Notes: generated by a model from the sequence alone, not told the origin. Shown: positions 9,195-17,674, counted from the first letter of the stretch. The stretch: 37,401 bases of DNA from Lachnospiraceae bacterium UBA7054 (GCA_002492725.1 DLAF01000058.1:1-37401); one strand, 5' to 3'. Numbers and translations are program-made.

Positions 9195-9608
9195 ATGGCA
9201 TTTGGAGAGAAGAAAAGAATCGTGGCGGTGGACGACAGCGCTATTGTTCTGAAAACACTGGAAAAGGTTTTGGGAAGCAGATTTGAGATCCACTCGTTTT
9301 CGGGCGGGGCCAGAGCTTTGCAGTTTTTGAAGAACAGAACGCCCAATCTGATCATACTGGATATTGACATGCCGGAAATCGACGGTTATGAGATGTTAAA
9401 ACTCATCAAGGAGAAGGATCATCTGGCGGATGTGCCGGTTATCTTTCTTACATCAAATAACGATAAAAGTTATGTGGTCAAGGCTGTGGCAGGCGGGGCG
9501 AAGGACTATTGCGTTAAGCCCATCGACGAGGAGATCCTGATGGAGAAAGTTTGCGCCCAGCTTGGAGAACCCGCTTCGGAGGAAAAATTTGGCTGGGACA
9601 CGGTCTGA
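9195..9608 (+). CDS. Stand-alone response-regulator receiver protein
   Basis: This 137-residue CheY-like receiver has no output domain. It has the acidic pair VDD near residue 13, phospho-Asp56 (ILDIDMP), Thr88 (FLTSN) and Lys110 (CVKPID). The ATG at 9195 is one base after the kinase stop and has AGGAGGAAATTGAG upstream. The longer frame from 9117 lies inside the kinase gene and is rejected. It is the natural acceptor for the Hpt domain of the preceding kinase. Without an output domain it must act by protein contact, possibly on the STAS/RsbW pair of the same operon. Confidence 0.9.
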   Translation: MAFGEKKRIVAVDDSAIVLKTLEKVLGSRFEIHSFSGGARALQFLKNRTPNLIILDIDMPEIDGYEMLKLIKEKDHLADVPVIFLTSNNDKSYVVKAVAGGAKDYCVKPIDEEILMEKVCAQLGEPASEEKFGWDTV

Positions 9609-9645
9609 ATTTCTTAAGCCCGCCGCCGGTACCTTTTTTTGAGTC

Positions 9646-10533
9646 TCAGTCGATCCTTTCTTTTCCCCAGAAGAATAGTGCGACGGTGCCGGGGCCTGTG
9701 TGGGCGCCGATGGTGGTGCCGACGCTGTTGATCAAAACCTTGCCGTTAAGATGAGGGAAACGCTCCTCTACCAGATCAGCGACAAGTCTTGCATCAGCAT
9801 AGCAGGCGGATTGGGAAATATAGCATTTTCCACTGTATTCGCGGCCCTCCGGGATACATTCTTCCATCTTATCGACGATGGCCTGGATGACCTTTCTCTT
9901 AGTACGGATCTTATATCGGGGAATCAGTCTTCCCAGATAGTCCACATTGAGAAGCGGACAGATATTCAGCATATTGCCGACCATGCCGGATGTCTTTGAG
10001 ATACGGCCGCCCTTGATAAAAAAAGTCAGATCGGTGGAGAAAAACCAGTGATTCAGGCGCAGGCGGTTATCGAGCGCCCACTGGTAAAGTTCTTCGACAG
10101 ACATGCCCTCGTCGCGCAGATCCGCCAGCTTATCCATGAGCAGACCAAAACCCGAGGAAGCCGCCAGGGAGTCCACGATATAGACAGTGTTTTCGGGGTA
10201 CTTTTCGGCAAGCTGCTCTTTGGCAGCCATAGCAGAATTGATGACCCCGGAAATGCCGGAGGAAAGGCACAGATGCAGAACATCCTTTCCTGCCCGGAGG
10301 AAAGGCTCAAAGTATTCGATAAATTCCTCTACATTGATCTGCGAGGTCTTTGTGTCCGCGCCATCCGCCATGGCCTGATAAAAGGATTCAAAGGACATGC
10401 TTTTTCCCAAATCGTCCAAATATTCCCTTCCATCCAATTCATAGTGGAAGCAGGCGTAAGAGATGCCGCGTTTGGCGAAGTGATCCGCTGAAAGATCTGC
10501 TGTTGAGCAGCAACTTAAAATATATTTCTTCAT
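9646..10533 (-). CDS. DegV family fatty-acid-binding protein
   Basis: The 295-residue protein begins MKKYILSCCSTADLS, with the DegV N-terminal fold. The conserved lipid-site elements follow: SSGISGVINSA, DSLAASSGFGLL, FFIKGGRIS and the C-terminal IGAHTGPGTVALFF. By family (FakB-like) it binds a fatty acid and presents it to a FakA-type kinase for phospholipid synthesis. No fakA is nearby. The frame extends upstream to 10650, but the MKKYIL start fits the family. The ribosome site AAAGGA lies unusually far, about 14 bases, from this ATG, so the exact start is less certain. It diverges from the phosphofructokinase gene. Confidence 0.9.
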   Translation of the reverse strand: MKKYILSCCSTADLSADHFAKRGISYACFHYELDGREYLDDLGKSMSFESFYQAMADGADTKTSQINVEEFIEYFEPFLRAGKDVLHLCLSSGISGVINSAMAAKEQLAEKYPENTVYIVDSLAASSGFGLLMDKLADLRDEGMSVEELYQWALDNRLRLNHWFFSTDLTFFIKGGRISKTSGMVGNMLNICPLLNVDYLGRLIPRYKIRTKRKVIQAIVDKMEECIPEGREYSGKCYISQSACYADARLVADLVEERFPHLNGKVLINSVGTTIGAHTGPGTVALFFWGKERID

Positions 10534-10656
10534 ATTTGATAGGTGGTTTCCTTTCCCGCAGTCTGCGAAGCCTAAAACATCATTTATGTAAGAGTGTATC
10601 ATGTTTGCGCTGTAAATACAATGAAGACTTTTTCCCACGTCAAATTCCAATATTTT

Positions 10657-10688
10657 CCCCCGAAGGCTTGTCTTGTCGGGGGTTTTTT
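10657..10688 (+). terminator. Terminator-like hairpin overlapping the pfp promoter
   Basis: CCCCCGA (10657-10663) pairs with TCGGGGG (10676-10682), followed by TTTTTT. It is oriented to stop plus-strand transcription that would run antisense to degV. It overlaps the -35 and spacer of the next promoter. Confidence 0.75.
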
Positions 10689-10696
10689 GATATACT
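10668..10696 (+). promoter_or_regulatory. Promoter of phosphofructokinase gene
   Basis: TTGTCT (10668-10673), 17 bases, then TATACT (10691-10696). The start would fall near 10703, about 45 bases before the ATG. The -35 lies in the loop of the terminator-like hairpin. Confidence 0.7.
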
Positions 10697-10747
10697 CTTC
10701 ATCGAAAGAGTAAATAAAGTAATCATTTATAAAAAGGAGAGACAGAC

Positions 10748-11974
10748 ATGAAGGGAAATATTGTTGTTGGACAGTCCGGCGGCCCCACAGCCGTGATCAA
10801 TTCTTCCGTAGCGGGTGTGTATGCGGCTGCGAAGAAGCTGGGCGTCAAGAAAATTTATGGTATGGTGCACGGTATCGAGGGCTTTTTGGAGGATCGGATG
10901 ATCGATCTGGGAGATTACCTGGATGACGAGACAGGGATCGAGCTCTTAAAGAGAACCCCTTCCGCATTCTTAGGTTCCTGCCGTTTTAAGATGCCTCAGA
11001 TTGAGGGACATGAAGATGTTTACGAAAAAGTATTTGAGATCATGGAGAAGCACGATATCGAGTGTCTGTTCTATGCGGGCGGCAACGATTCCATGGATAC
11101 GGTAAAGATGTTGTCCGATTATGCGGCGGCACACGGTAAGACCCAGCGGTTCATGGGTGTGCCAAAGACTATTGACAACGATCTGCCTGTGACGGATCAC
11201 TGCCCGGGCTACGGTTCCGCTGCGAAGTATATTGCAGCTTCCTTAAAGGAGATTATCCGTGATAACGCTTCCTTCGGTGCGAAGAAGCCAACCGTCTGTA
11301 TCGTTGAGATCATGGGCCGCAACGCAGGTTGGCTGACGGCGGCAGCTGCACTTGCCAAGGGCGACGACTGCGAGGGATGTGATGCAATCTATCTTCCTGA
11401 AAGGGTGTTCGATATTGACAAGTTCGTGGCGGATGTCAAAGATCTGGCGGCGAGGAAGTCTTCCGTCGTGATTGCGGTATCCGAGGGTGTCAAGGTTGCG
11501 GACGGCAGATATGTGTGCGAGATCGGCAGAGAAGTAGCAGTGGACGCATTCGGTCACAAGCAGATGTCCGGTACGGCTGTGATGCTGGCGGATAAGATTG
11601 CTGCTGAGACGGGTCTTAAGACTCGTGCAATTGAGTTCTCCACCTTACAAAGAGCGGCAACCCATTTGGCTTCCCTGACTGATATCAACGAGGCGTTCCA
11701 GGTTGGACATGACGCGGTGATGGCTGCCGAAGAGGGCAAGACAGGTATGATGATCACTCTCGACAGAAATGGGGAGAATCCTTATCAGTGCGGTACCAGT
11801 GCGTATGATATCCATGCAATCGCGAACGTGGAGAGAAACGTGCCCGACGAGTGGATCACGCCTGACGGCAAGGGCCTGACGGACGGCTATGAAAAGTATG
11901 CGAGACCTCTTATCATGGGCGAGTTACAGCCGCTGTTTGTGAATGGTCTGCCGAGACATTTGGTAAGAAAATAA
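10748..11974 (+). CDS. 6-phosphofructokinase, probably diphosphate-dependent (PFP type)
   Basis: The 408-residue enzyme of the PfkA fold phosphorylates fructose 6-phosphate to the 1,6-bisphosphate in glycolysis. The phosphoryl-donor loop reads YAGGNDSMDT and the catalytic loop VPKTIDNDL. In ATP enzymes the corresponding residues are Gly (GGDG, PGTIDND). Here they are Asp and Lys, the pattern of PPi-dependent enzymes, so diphosphate is the likely donor and the reaction would be reversible. The usual first Asp of GGDD is Asn. The ATG follows AAAAGGAGAGACAGAC. A strong terminator follows, so it is monocistronic. ATP use cannot be excluded from sequence alone. Confidence 0.9.
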   Translation: MKGNIVVGQSGGPTAVINSSVAGVYAAAKKLGVKKIYGMVHGIEGFLEDRMIDLGDYLDDETGIELLKRTPSAFLGSCRFKMPQIEGHEDVYEKVFEIMEKHDIECLFYAGGNDSMDTVKMLSDYAAAHGKTQRFMGVPKTIDNDLPVTDHCPGYGSAAKYIAASLKEIIRDNASFGAKKPTVCIVEIMGRNAGWLTAAAALAKGDDCEGCDAIYLPERVFDIDKFVADVKDLAARKSSVVIAVSEGVKVADGRYVCEIGREVAVDAFGHKQMSGTAVMLADKIAAETGLKTRAIEFSTLQRAATHLASLTDINEAFQVGHDAVMAAEEGKTGMMITLDRNGENPYQCGTSAYDIHAIANVERNVPDEWITPDGKGLTDGYEKYARPLIMGELQPLFVNGLPRHLVRK

Positions 11975-12010
11975 TTTCCGGGGAAATTCCATAATTAGGA
12001 TAATATTTTC

Positions 12011-12039
12011 AAAAGAGTGGTTTACAAAACCACTCTTTT
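12011..12039 (+). terminator. Intrinsic terminator after phosphofructokinase gene
   Basis: AAAAGAGTGGTTT (12011-12023) and AAACCACTCTTTT (12027-12039) form a perfect 13-bp stem with a three-base loop. The 3' arm supplies the U run. Confidence 0.9.
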
Positions 12040-12049
12040 GTTATATGAT
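12021..12049 (+). promoter_or_regulatory. Promoter of the LacI-family regulator
   Basis: TTTACA (12021-12026), 17 bases, then TATGAT (12044-12049). The predicted start, about 12056, coincides with the operator-like palindrome. The -35 lies in the 3' half of the preceding terminator's loop and stem. Confidence 0.55.
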
Positions 12050-12055
12050 ATTCAT

Positions 12056-12069
12056 GGAAAACGATTTCC
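12056..12069 (+). promoter_or_regulatory. LacI-family operator-like palindrome
   Basis: GGAAAACGATTTCC is a near-perfect dyad (12 of 14 bases) with the central CG typical of LacI-family and cre sites. It sits at the predicted transcription start of the LacI gene, where binding would block transcription, so autorepression is likely. It does not exactly match the CcpA cre spacing. Confidence 0.6.
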
Positions 12070-12108
12070 GAAGCATGGAGACAGGGATCGTTTCGGAATG
12101 GATAAACA

Positions 12109-13098
12109 ATGGTATCAATCAAGGATGTCGCAAAGCAGGCAGGCGTGGCCATTTCTACCGTTTCCAAGGTATTAAACGGCTATCCCAATGTAAGCGAGGA
12201 GACGAAGAAAAAAGTGAATCAGGCGGTGGAGGAATTAAATTTTGTGCCTAACACCGTCGCGGCGGCCCTCTCGTCCAAGCAGTCGGGCAGAGTGGCTATG
12301 CTTCTGAATTTGGGCAATATCTCTCAGGCGGTTGATGAGATCCATATGCAATATATTGCCGGCACTATCGGACGGGCGGTGGAATTGAATCTGGACGTGA
12401 TCACCATATTTGATTCCATGCTGAAAAGCAAGAGTCTGGACGAGGTGGTGCGCTATCTTAGATCTCAGAGCATCACGGGTCTCATTATTTTTGGGATGTC
12501 AAAGGAGGACAGGGTTCTGCACCGGCTGATCGACGCGCAGCTTTTTAAGATCGTGACGGTGGATGCGCCGCTGGTGAATCTATGTTCCTCCGCAATCTGG
12601 ATCGACCAGGAGGCAGCACAGTATGCTGTGGCAAAGAAGACACTCAAGGAAAATGCGGGAAAGAGCATCCTCTATCTGGCGGGTAAAAAGAACGGTTATG
12701 TCAGCGCCGAGCGCTTGAAAGGGATGCAGCGGCTGGCGGAGGAAGAGGGCTTATCCCTGCTTGTCAGAAACGGAGAGTTTTCGGAACGCCTGGCCAGAGA
12801 ATTGACTTTCCGCTATGCGAGGAAGAAGAATATCGTAGTCTGCGCTTCCGATATGATGGCAATCGGCGCGATGAGGGCGCTGATGGATATGGATATTTTC
12901 CGTCCTGTGTGTGGCTTCGACGGGATTACGCTGATGGGCTATGCCGGCAAGCAGATGAATACGGTCAGGCAGGATTTTGCGCGAATCGCTTCAAAGGCCG
13001 TGGAAGAGTTAAAACGCCTTTTGGACGGCGGAGAAGGCAGGCAAATTGTACTGGATTATGAGCTGGTGAGGATGAAATACGAAGATGTCCTGATATAA
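12109..13098 (+). CDS. LacI/GalR family transcriptional regulator
   Basis: The 329-residue protein has an N-terminal LacI helix-turn-helix (SIKDVAKQAGVAISTVSKVL) and a hinge region (NFVPNTVAAAL). A periplasmic-binding-like effector domain with a sugar or sugar-phosphate site follows. The DNA-binding domain is intact. The ribosome site is weak, with only GGA about 14 bases before the ATG, but the start fits the family exactly. It lies 54 bases ahead of glycogen phosphorylase on the same strand, so control of glycogen or maltodextrin use is the likely role. A palindrome at 12056-12069 suggests it represses itself. The effector is unknown. Confidence 0.92.
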   Translation: MVSIKDVAKQAGVAISTVSKVLNGYPNVSEETKKKVNQAVEELNFVPNTVAAALSSKQSGRVAMLLNLGNISQAVDEIHMQYIAGTIGRAVELNLDVITIFDSMLKSKSLDEVVRYLRSQSITGLIIFGMSKEDRVLHRLIDAQLFKIVTVDAPLVNLCSSAIWIDQEAAQYAVAKKTLKENAGKSILYLAGKKNGYVSAERLKGMQRLAEEEGLSLLVRNGEFSERLARELTFRYARKKNIVVCASDMMAIGAMRALMDMDIFRPVCGFDGITLMGYAGKQMNTVRQDFARIASKAVEELKRLLDGGEGRQIVLDYELVRMKYEDVLI

Positions 13099-13152
13099 CA
13101 GAGCAAAAAGTGGAACACTATAAATGATATAAAATAAGGGAGGTTACGAAAC

Positions 13153-15465
13153 ATGACACAGGCAAGCAACCTGAAAAGAGACATACTGGTGATGAATCTG
13201 GAGCAGGAGCTGGAAAACCAGACACAGGAAGGGTATGGAAAATCCATATCAGCCTGCACCAATGAGGAGCTTTATTACAGTATCCTTCAGCTCTCCAAAA
13301 AGCTGATGACGGCGTCAGAGCGAATCGAGGGAGAGAAGAAAGTGTACTATATCTCCGCGGAATTCCTGATCGGTAAGCTTCTTTCAAACAACCTGATCAA
13401 TCTGGGAATCTATGATAATCTGGAGAAGATCCTTGCAAAGAACGGTAAGCAGCTTTCCGTGATTGAGGAGGTGGAACCGGAACCGTCTCTCGGGAACGGC
13501 GGACTGGGACGTCTGGCGGCGTGTTTTTTGGATTCCATCGCTACCCTGGGGCTTCCCGGCGAAGGCATCGGCTTAAATTATCACTTCGGCCTGTTCAAGC
13601 AGGAGTTTAAGGATAAATTGCAGACGGCTGAAAAGAATGACTGGATTGAGGAGCAGTCATGGCTGACCAAAACGGACACTACTTTTGAGGTGGCGTTTGG
13701 CAAAAGGAAAGTGACATCCAGGCTCTACGATATTGATGTGGTCGGATATGACAATGGTGTCAATAAATTGCGCCTCTTTGATATCGAGACAATCGACGAG
13801 AGTCTGGTGAAAAAGGGCATTGATTTTGACAAGAAGGATATCGAGAAAAACCTTACCCTTTTCCTGTATCCCGATGATTCCGACGAGGACGGAAATCTTC
13901 TGCGCATCTACCAGCAGTATTTTATGGTCAGCAACGCAGCGCAGCTGATTTTAAAGGAAATGAAGGAAAAGCAGTATGATCTGCGCACCATGTACGATCA
14001 CGCGGTGATCCAGATCAACGACACGCATCCCACCATGGTCATCCCGGAACTGATTCGGATTCTGGTGGAAGATAAGGCGTTTACCATGGATGAGGCAATC
14101 GAGGTCGTGAGCAAAACCTGCGCTTACACGAATCACACGATCCTGGCGGAGGCACTTGAAAAGTGGCCGCTTAAGTACCTGGAGAAGGTGGTTCCTCAGC
14201 TTGTGCCCATTATCAAGGAGCTTGATAAGCGGGTGGCTAACAAGTATAAGGATCCCAAGGTACAGATTATCGATAAGGATAAGCGGGTGCACATGGCGCA
14301 TATTGACATTCACTACGGCTTTTCCGTCAACGGTGTGGCGGCAATCCACACGGAGATTTTGAAAAACACCGAGCTGAATGCTTTTTACAAGATTTATCCC
14401 GAGAAGTTCAACAATAAGACGAACGGCATCACTTTCAGAAGATGGCTTTTGTCCTGTAACCGTGAGTTGGCAAGCTTTTTGTCGGAGACCATCGGCGACG
14501 GCTTTAAGAAGGATGCGTCGAAACTGGAGAAACTCCTTGCCCACATTGACGATGAGGCGGTATTAAACCGTATTGCCGAGATCAAGATGAACCGCAAGAA
14601 GGATCTGGCGGCCTACGTGAAAGAGGTGGAGGGTGTGACCTTAAATCCCGATTCCATCTTTGATATCCAGAGCAAGCGTCTGCACGAGTACAAGCGGCAG
14701 CAGATGAACGCACTCTACATCATTCATAAGTATCTGGAAATCAAAGGGGGCAAGAAGCCTGCAAGGCCGATGACCTTTATCTTCGGCGCGAAGGCGGCGC
14801 CCGCTTACGTGATTGCGCAGGATATCATTCATCTGCTGCTGGTGCTGCAGGAGATCATTAATCATGATCCCGAAGTCAGCCCTTACATGACGGTGCTCAT
14901 GGTGGAGAATTATAACGTCGCTTACGCGGAGAAAATGATCCCGGCCTGCGATATCTCCGAGCAGATATCCCTGGCATCCAAGGAAGCTTCCGGTACGGGC
15001 AATATGAAATTTATGTTAAACGGCGCGGTGACGCTGGGCACTTCAGACGGCGCAAATGTGGAGATCCACGAGCTGGTGGGTGACGATAACATCTATATCT
15101 TCGGCGAGAAATCCGAGGCGGTGATTGCGCATTATGAGAAGGCCGATTATGTTTCCAAGGATTATTACAAGAAGTCTCCCGTGATCAAGGAAGCGGTGGA
15201 CTTTATTGTCAGCAAGCAGGCGCTTAAGGTGGGTCACAAGGAGAACCTGGAGCGGCTTTACAAGGAGCTGCTGAACAAAGACTGGTTCATGACGCTCTTA
15301 GATTTGGAGGATTATATCAAGACCAAGGATCGGATGATGGCGGATTACGAGGATCAGACGAAGTGGAGAAAGATGATGCTCACAAACATTGCCAAGGCAG
15401 GATTTTTCTCTTCTGACAGAACCATCGAGGAGTACAACCGCGATATCTGGAAATTGCGCGCATAA
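13153..15465 (+). CDS. glgP: Glycogen/alpha-glucan phosphorylase
   Basis: The 770-residue GT35 phosphorylase splits alpha-1,4-glucans with phosphate to glucose 1-phosphate. Signatures include YYISAEFLIGK, EPSLGNGGLGRLAACFLDS, INDTHPTMVIPELIR and the pyridoxal-phosphate segment EASGTGNMKF with Lys619. It is somewhat shorter than the roughly 800-residue enteric enzymes but has all the core motifs. The ATG has a strong AGGGAGG site ten bases upstream. It follows the LacI-family gene closely and is probably cotranscribed or regulated with it. The neighbouring phosphofructokinase fits glycogen breakdown into glycolysis. Its stop codon lies in the arm of a palindrome shared with the convergent gene. 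Confidence 0.95.
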   Translation: MTQASNLKRDILVMNLEQELENQTQEGYGKSISACTNEELYYSILQLSKKLMTASERIEGEKKVYYISAEFLIGKLLSNNLINLGIYDNLEKILAKNGKQLSVIEEVEPEPSLGNGGLGRLAACFLDSIATLGLPGEGIGLNYHFGLFKQEFKDKLQTAEKNDWIEEQSWLTKTDTTFEVAFGKRKVTSRLYDIDVVGYDNGVNKLRLFDIETIDESLVKKGIDFDKKDIEKNLTLFLYPDDSDEDGNLLRIYQQYFMVSNAAQLILKEMKEKQYDLRTMYDHAVIQINDTHPTMVIPELIRILVEDKAFTMDEAIEVVSKTCAYTNHTILAEALEKWPLKYLEKVVPQLVPIIKELDKRVANKYKDPKVQIIDKDKRVHMAHIDIHYGFSVNGVAAIHTEILKNTELNAFYKIYPEKFNNKTNGITFRRWLLSCNRELASFLSETIGDGFKKDASKLEKLLAHIDDEAVLNRIAEIKMNRKKDLAAYVKEVEGVTLNPDSIFDIQSKRLHEYKRQQMNALYIIHKYLEIKGGKKPARPMTFIFGAKAAPAYVIAQDIIHLLLVLQEIINHDPEVSPYMTVLMVENYNVAYAEKMIPACDISEQISLASKEASGTGNMKFMLNGAVTLGTSDGANVEIHELVGDDNIYIFGEKSEAVIAHYEKADYVSKDYYKKSPVIKEAVDFIVSKQALKVGHKENLERLYKELLNKDWFMTLLDLEDYIKTKDRMMADYEDQTKWRKMMLTNIAKAGFFSSDRTIEEYNRDIWKLRA

Positions 15466-15486
15466 GCAGTTGAATCTGCTTATGCG
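15459..15486. terminator. Bidirectional hairpin between convergent genes
   Basis: CGCATAAGCAG (15459-15469) and CTGCTTATGCG (15476-15486) form a perfect 11-bp stem with a six-base loop. Each arm contains the TAA stop of one of the two convergent genes. There is no U run on either strand, so termination may be inefficient; it may instead protect mRNA 3' ends. Confidence 0.6.
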
Positions 15487-16538
15487 AGGGCTTTCAAACG
15501 TTCTTCTGCGGGGGCATAGCTCCCGCACTTTTTGTAGGCTTTCCGCGCTTCTTCCGCGCGGCCGGTGCACTCAAGAATCACGCCCATATTATAAAAGGCG
15601 AGATAAGTATTGACGCCCTCAACCGAGAACTCTGTCATAGTGGTAGACTTTTGAAATTCGGCGACAGCTTCCTCGAAAAGGCCGTTGTTCATATAAATCA
15701 AGCCCATCAGGAAAACAAAATCCGCACGCACGGCGAAGGTATCATAGAGAGAGGAAAGACCCAACGCTTCCCGATTACGCTTCAGGTCTAAGAGGGTATA
15801 GCCGTAGGTTTCCACCATAGTCCGCACATAGTCCAAAGAAGGGTCTACATCTAACGACAGACCCGCATCGAAGTTTTCACAGGCCTTTTCGTTCTCCCCC
15901 AGCCTGCGGTAAGAGAGTCCCAACTGGCAGTAAAGATAAGGATCCGGACCGTTAGCGGCAAGCTCTGATTCCAGCAGGGCGATGTTGCGGCGGCTTTTTT
16001 TGCGCATGGCATCTTCACTCAAATCATAGCCTGTATGGAGAATTGTGACAGGAGCGTCATAAACTTTGTTGGGGAGGGACGGGAAGTGGCGGTGGGACAA
16101 CTGTTCGTGTACCGCTCCGGTAAAGAAGAACTGTCTGCGGTCGGCGAGACGGCTCACGCGAACCTGTTCAAACGTAGTGCGGCCGTCTTTGGTAAAGCGG
16201 CTGCGGATTAGGATGCGGCCCACGGCATCCGGACAGCCCTCCAAAAGACGCAGGATTTCGGGCGGATCGATCGCTTCGATCCATTCGTCGCAGTCGAGTG
16301 AGAGAATGTAATCGTGTGAAGCCTTCTCCATACAGAAATTCCTGGCGGCGGAAAAGTCATCGCACCAGTCAAAGTGAAAGATCCGATCGGTGTATTTTTC
16401 TGCGACCGCCAGGGTGCGATCCGTGGAGCCTGTGTCCGTCAGCACGATCTCAAAGCCGTAAGGCGCAAGACGGCGCAGGCATTCCTCGATATTTTTTTCT
16501 TCATTTTTTGCAATGATGCAGACGGAAAGCGGAAACAA
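15480..16538 (-). CDS. Family 2 glycosyltransferase with C-terminal TPR region
   Basis: An N-terminal GT-A glycosyltransferase domain has SVCIIAKNEEKNIEECL, DTGSTDRT and the metal-binding SLDCDEW. It is followed from about residue 195 by TPR-like helical repeats (CQLGLSYRRLGENEKACENF and more). Such fusions often glycosylate proteins or peptides (SunS-like) or surface glycans. The start is taken as TTG 16538, with AAAGGAG five bases away. It aligns with the start of the upstream paralog. A GTG at 16562 also exists but has no ribosome site. It forms a tandem pair with the gene at 16562-17626. The sugar and acceptor are unknown. Confidence 0.85.
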   Translation of the reverse strand: MFPLSVCIIAKNEEKNIEECLRRLAPYGFEIVLTDTGSTDRTLAVAEKYTDRIFHFDWCDDFSAARNFCMEKASHDYILSLDCDEWIEAIDPPEILRLLEGCPDAVGRILIRSRFTKDGRTTFEQVRVSRLADRRQFFFTGAVHEQLSHRHFPSLPNKVYDAPVTILHTGYDLSEDAMRKKSRRNIALLESELAANGPDPYLYCQLGLSYRRLGENEKACENFDAGLSLDVDPSLDYVRTMVETYGYTLLDLKRNREALGLSSLYDTFAVRADFVFLMGLIYMNNGLFEEAVAEFQKSTTMTEFSVEGVNTYLAFYNMGVILECTGRAEEARKAYKKCGSYAPAEERLKALA

Positions 16539-16561
16539 GGCGTCTCCTTTCGTAAGTTTCA

Positions 16562-17626
16562 CTAAGAGGCGGACAGTGCGGACAGCTCTTTGAGCCTGCG
16601 CATGGCCGGTTCAAAATCCCCACATTTTTTATAGTAGTTTCTGGCCTTTTCAAAATCGCCCATCGTCTCGTAGATATCCGCAATCTGGAAGTAGGCGCGG
16701 TAGCTGTTGACACCCTTGCGGGAAGGCGCCTCCAGTTTGGTGGCCTTTTCAAACTCGGCGATCGCTTCTTCCATTTCGCCTTTTTTCATATGGAGCATTC
16801 CCATCAGGTAGACAAAGTCCGCTCTGTCTGAGAACTGGTCGTAATGCTCCTTCAAGGTCATGGCATCGTCATACTTGGCAAGGTTCATCAGGCAGTAACC
16901 GTAGGCTTCCATCATATTGCGGGCAAAATCGGAGGAGGGATCGGGGTTTAACTCAAGCCCCAGCTTATAGTAGTGAGCGGCCTTTTCCAGGTCATTCAGG
17001 GAAAGGTAATTCTGGCCCAGCTGGAAGTACATATAAGGGCTTGGCCCCTTGAGTACCAGATCATGGAGCAGCATTTCCAGATTCCTTGTGGCGCGCATAC
17101 GCTTGTCGGATTCTTCCACATACCCCTCATGGTAAAAAGTCAGGGGGATGGAAAACTGATCCGGTTCCTTGCCCTGGAGCGTGCGTACCTGTTCGTGAAC
17201 GGTGCCCTCATAGTGACAGGAGTTTCTGTTGAAAAGCCTGCCGATGCGCTCCGACATGATGGAACGTGCACCCTGCACCGTGTAGGGATTATTGCGTGTG
17301 ATCATGCCGACGGCATTCCTGTTTTTGGCAAGAGAATCCTCGAGCTCGGCCAGATTTACGTTCTCGAGATATTCGTCGCAGTCGATAATCAGAACCCAGT
17401 CATTTGTGGCTTGCTGGATTGAAAAGTTTCTCGCACTGCTGAAATCATCGCACCAGGCAAAGTGAAAAACTCTGTCCGCATACTTGTGGGCAATCTCTAC
17501 GGTACGGTCAACGGAGCCGGTGTCCACCACGATGATCTCAAAGCGGCAGGGACGCAGTCTCTTTAAGCATTCCTCGATATGATTGTCCTCATTTTTTGCG
17601 ATCATACAAACGGAAACGGGTAACAT
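16562..17626 (-). CDS. Family 2 glycosyltransferase with C-terminal TPR region (paralog)
   Basis: The 354-residue protein has the same architecture as its downstream neighbour. GT2 motifs are VSVCMIAKNEDNHIEECL, DTGSVDRT and IIDCDEYL. TPR-like repeats follow from about residue 195 (MYFQLGQNYLSLNDLEKAAHYY). The two proteins align along their full length, including the HFAWCDDFSSARNF segment, so this is a tandem duplication. The ATG has AAGAGGTG upstream. It is the first gene of a two-gene minus-strand operon with a good promoter at 17675-17703. No lipid-linked or polymerase genes are nearby, so a protein-glycosylating role is only a guess. Confidence 0.88.
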   Translation of the reverse strand: MLPVSVCMIAKNEDNHIEECLKRLRPCRFEIIVVDTGSVDRTVEIAHKYADRVFHFAWCDDFSSARNFSIQQATNDWVLIIDCDEYLENVNLAELEDSLAKNRNAVGMITRNNPYTVQGARSIMSERIGRLFNRNSCHYEGTVHEQVRTLQGKEPDQFSIPLTFYHEGYVEESDKRMRATRNLEMLLHDLVLKGPSPYMYFQLGQNYLSLNDLEKAAHYYKLGLELNPDPSSDFARNMMEAYGYCLMNLAKYDDAMTLKEHYDQFSDRADFVYLMGMLHMKKGEMEEAIAEFEKATKLEAPSRKGVNSYRAYFQIADIYETMGDFEKARNYYKKCGDFEPAMRRLKELSALSAS

Positions 17627-17674
17627 ACAACACCTCTTTTGTAGAGCATATCCTGTAATAATTTGTTCGTATCT

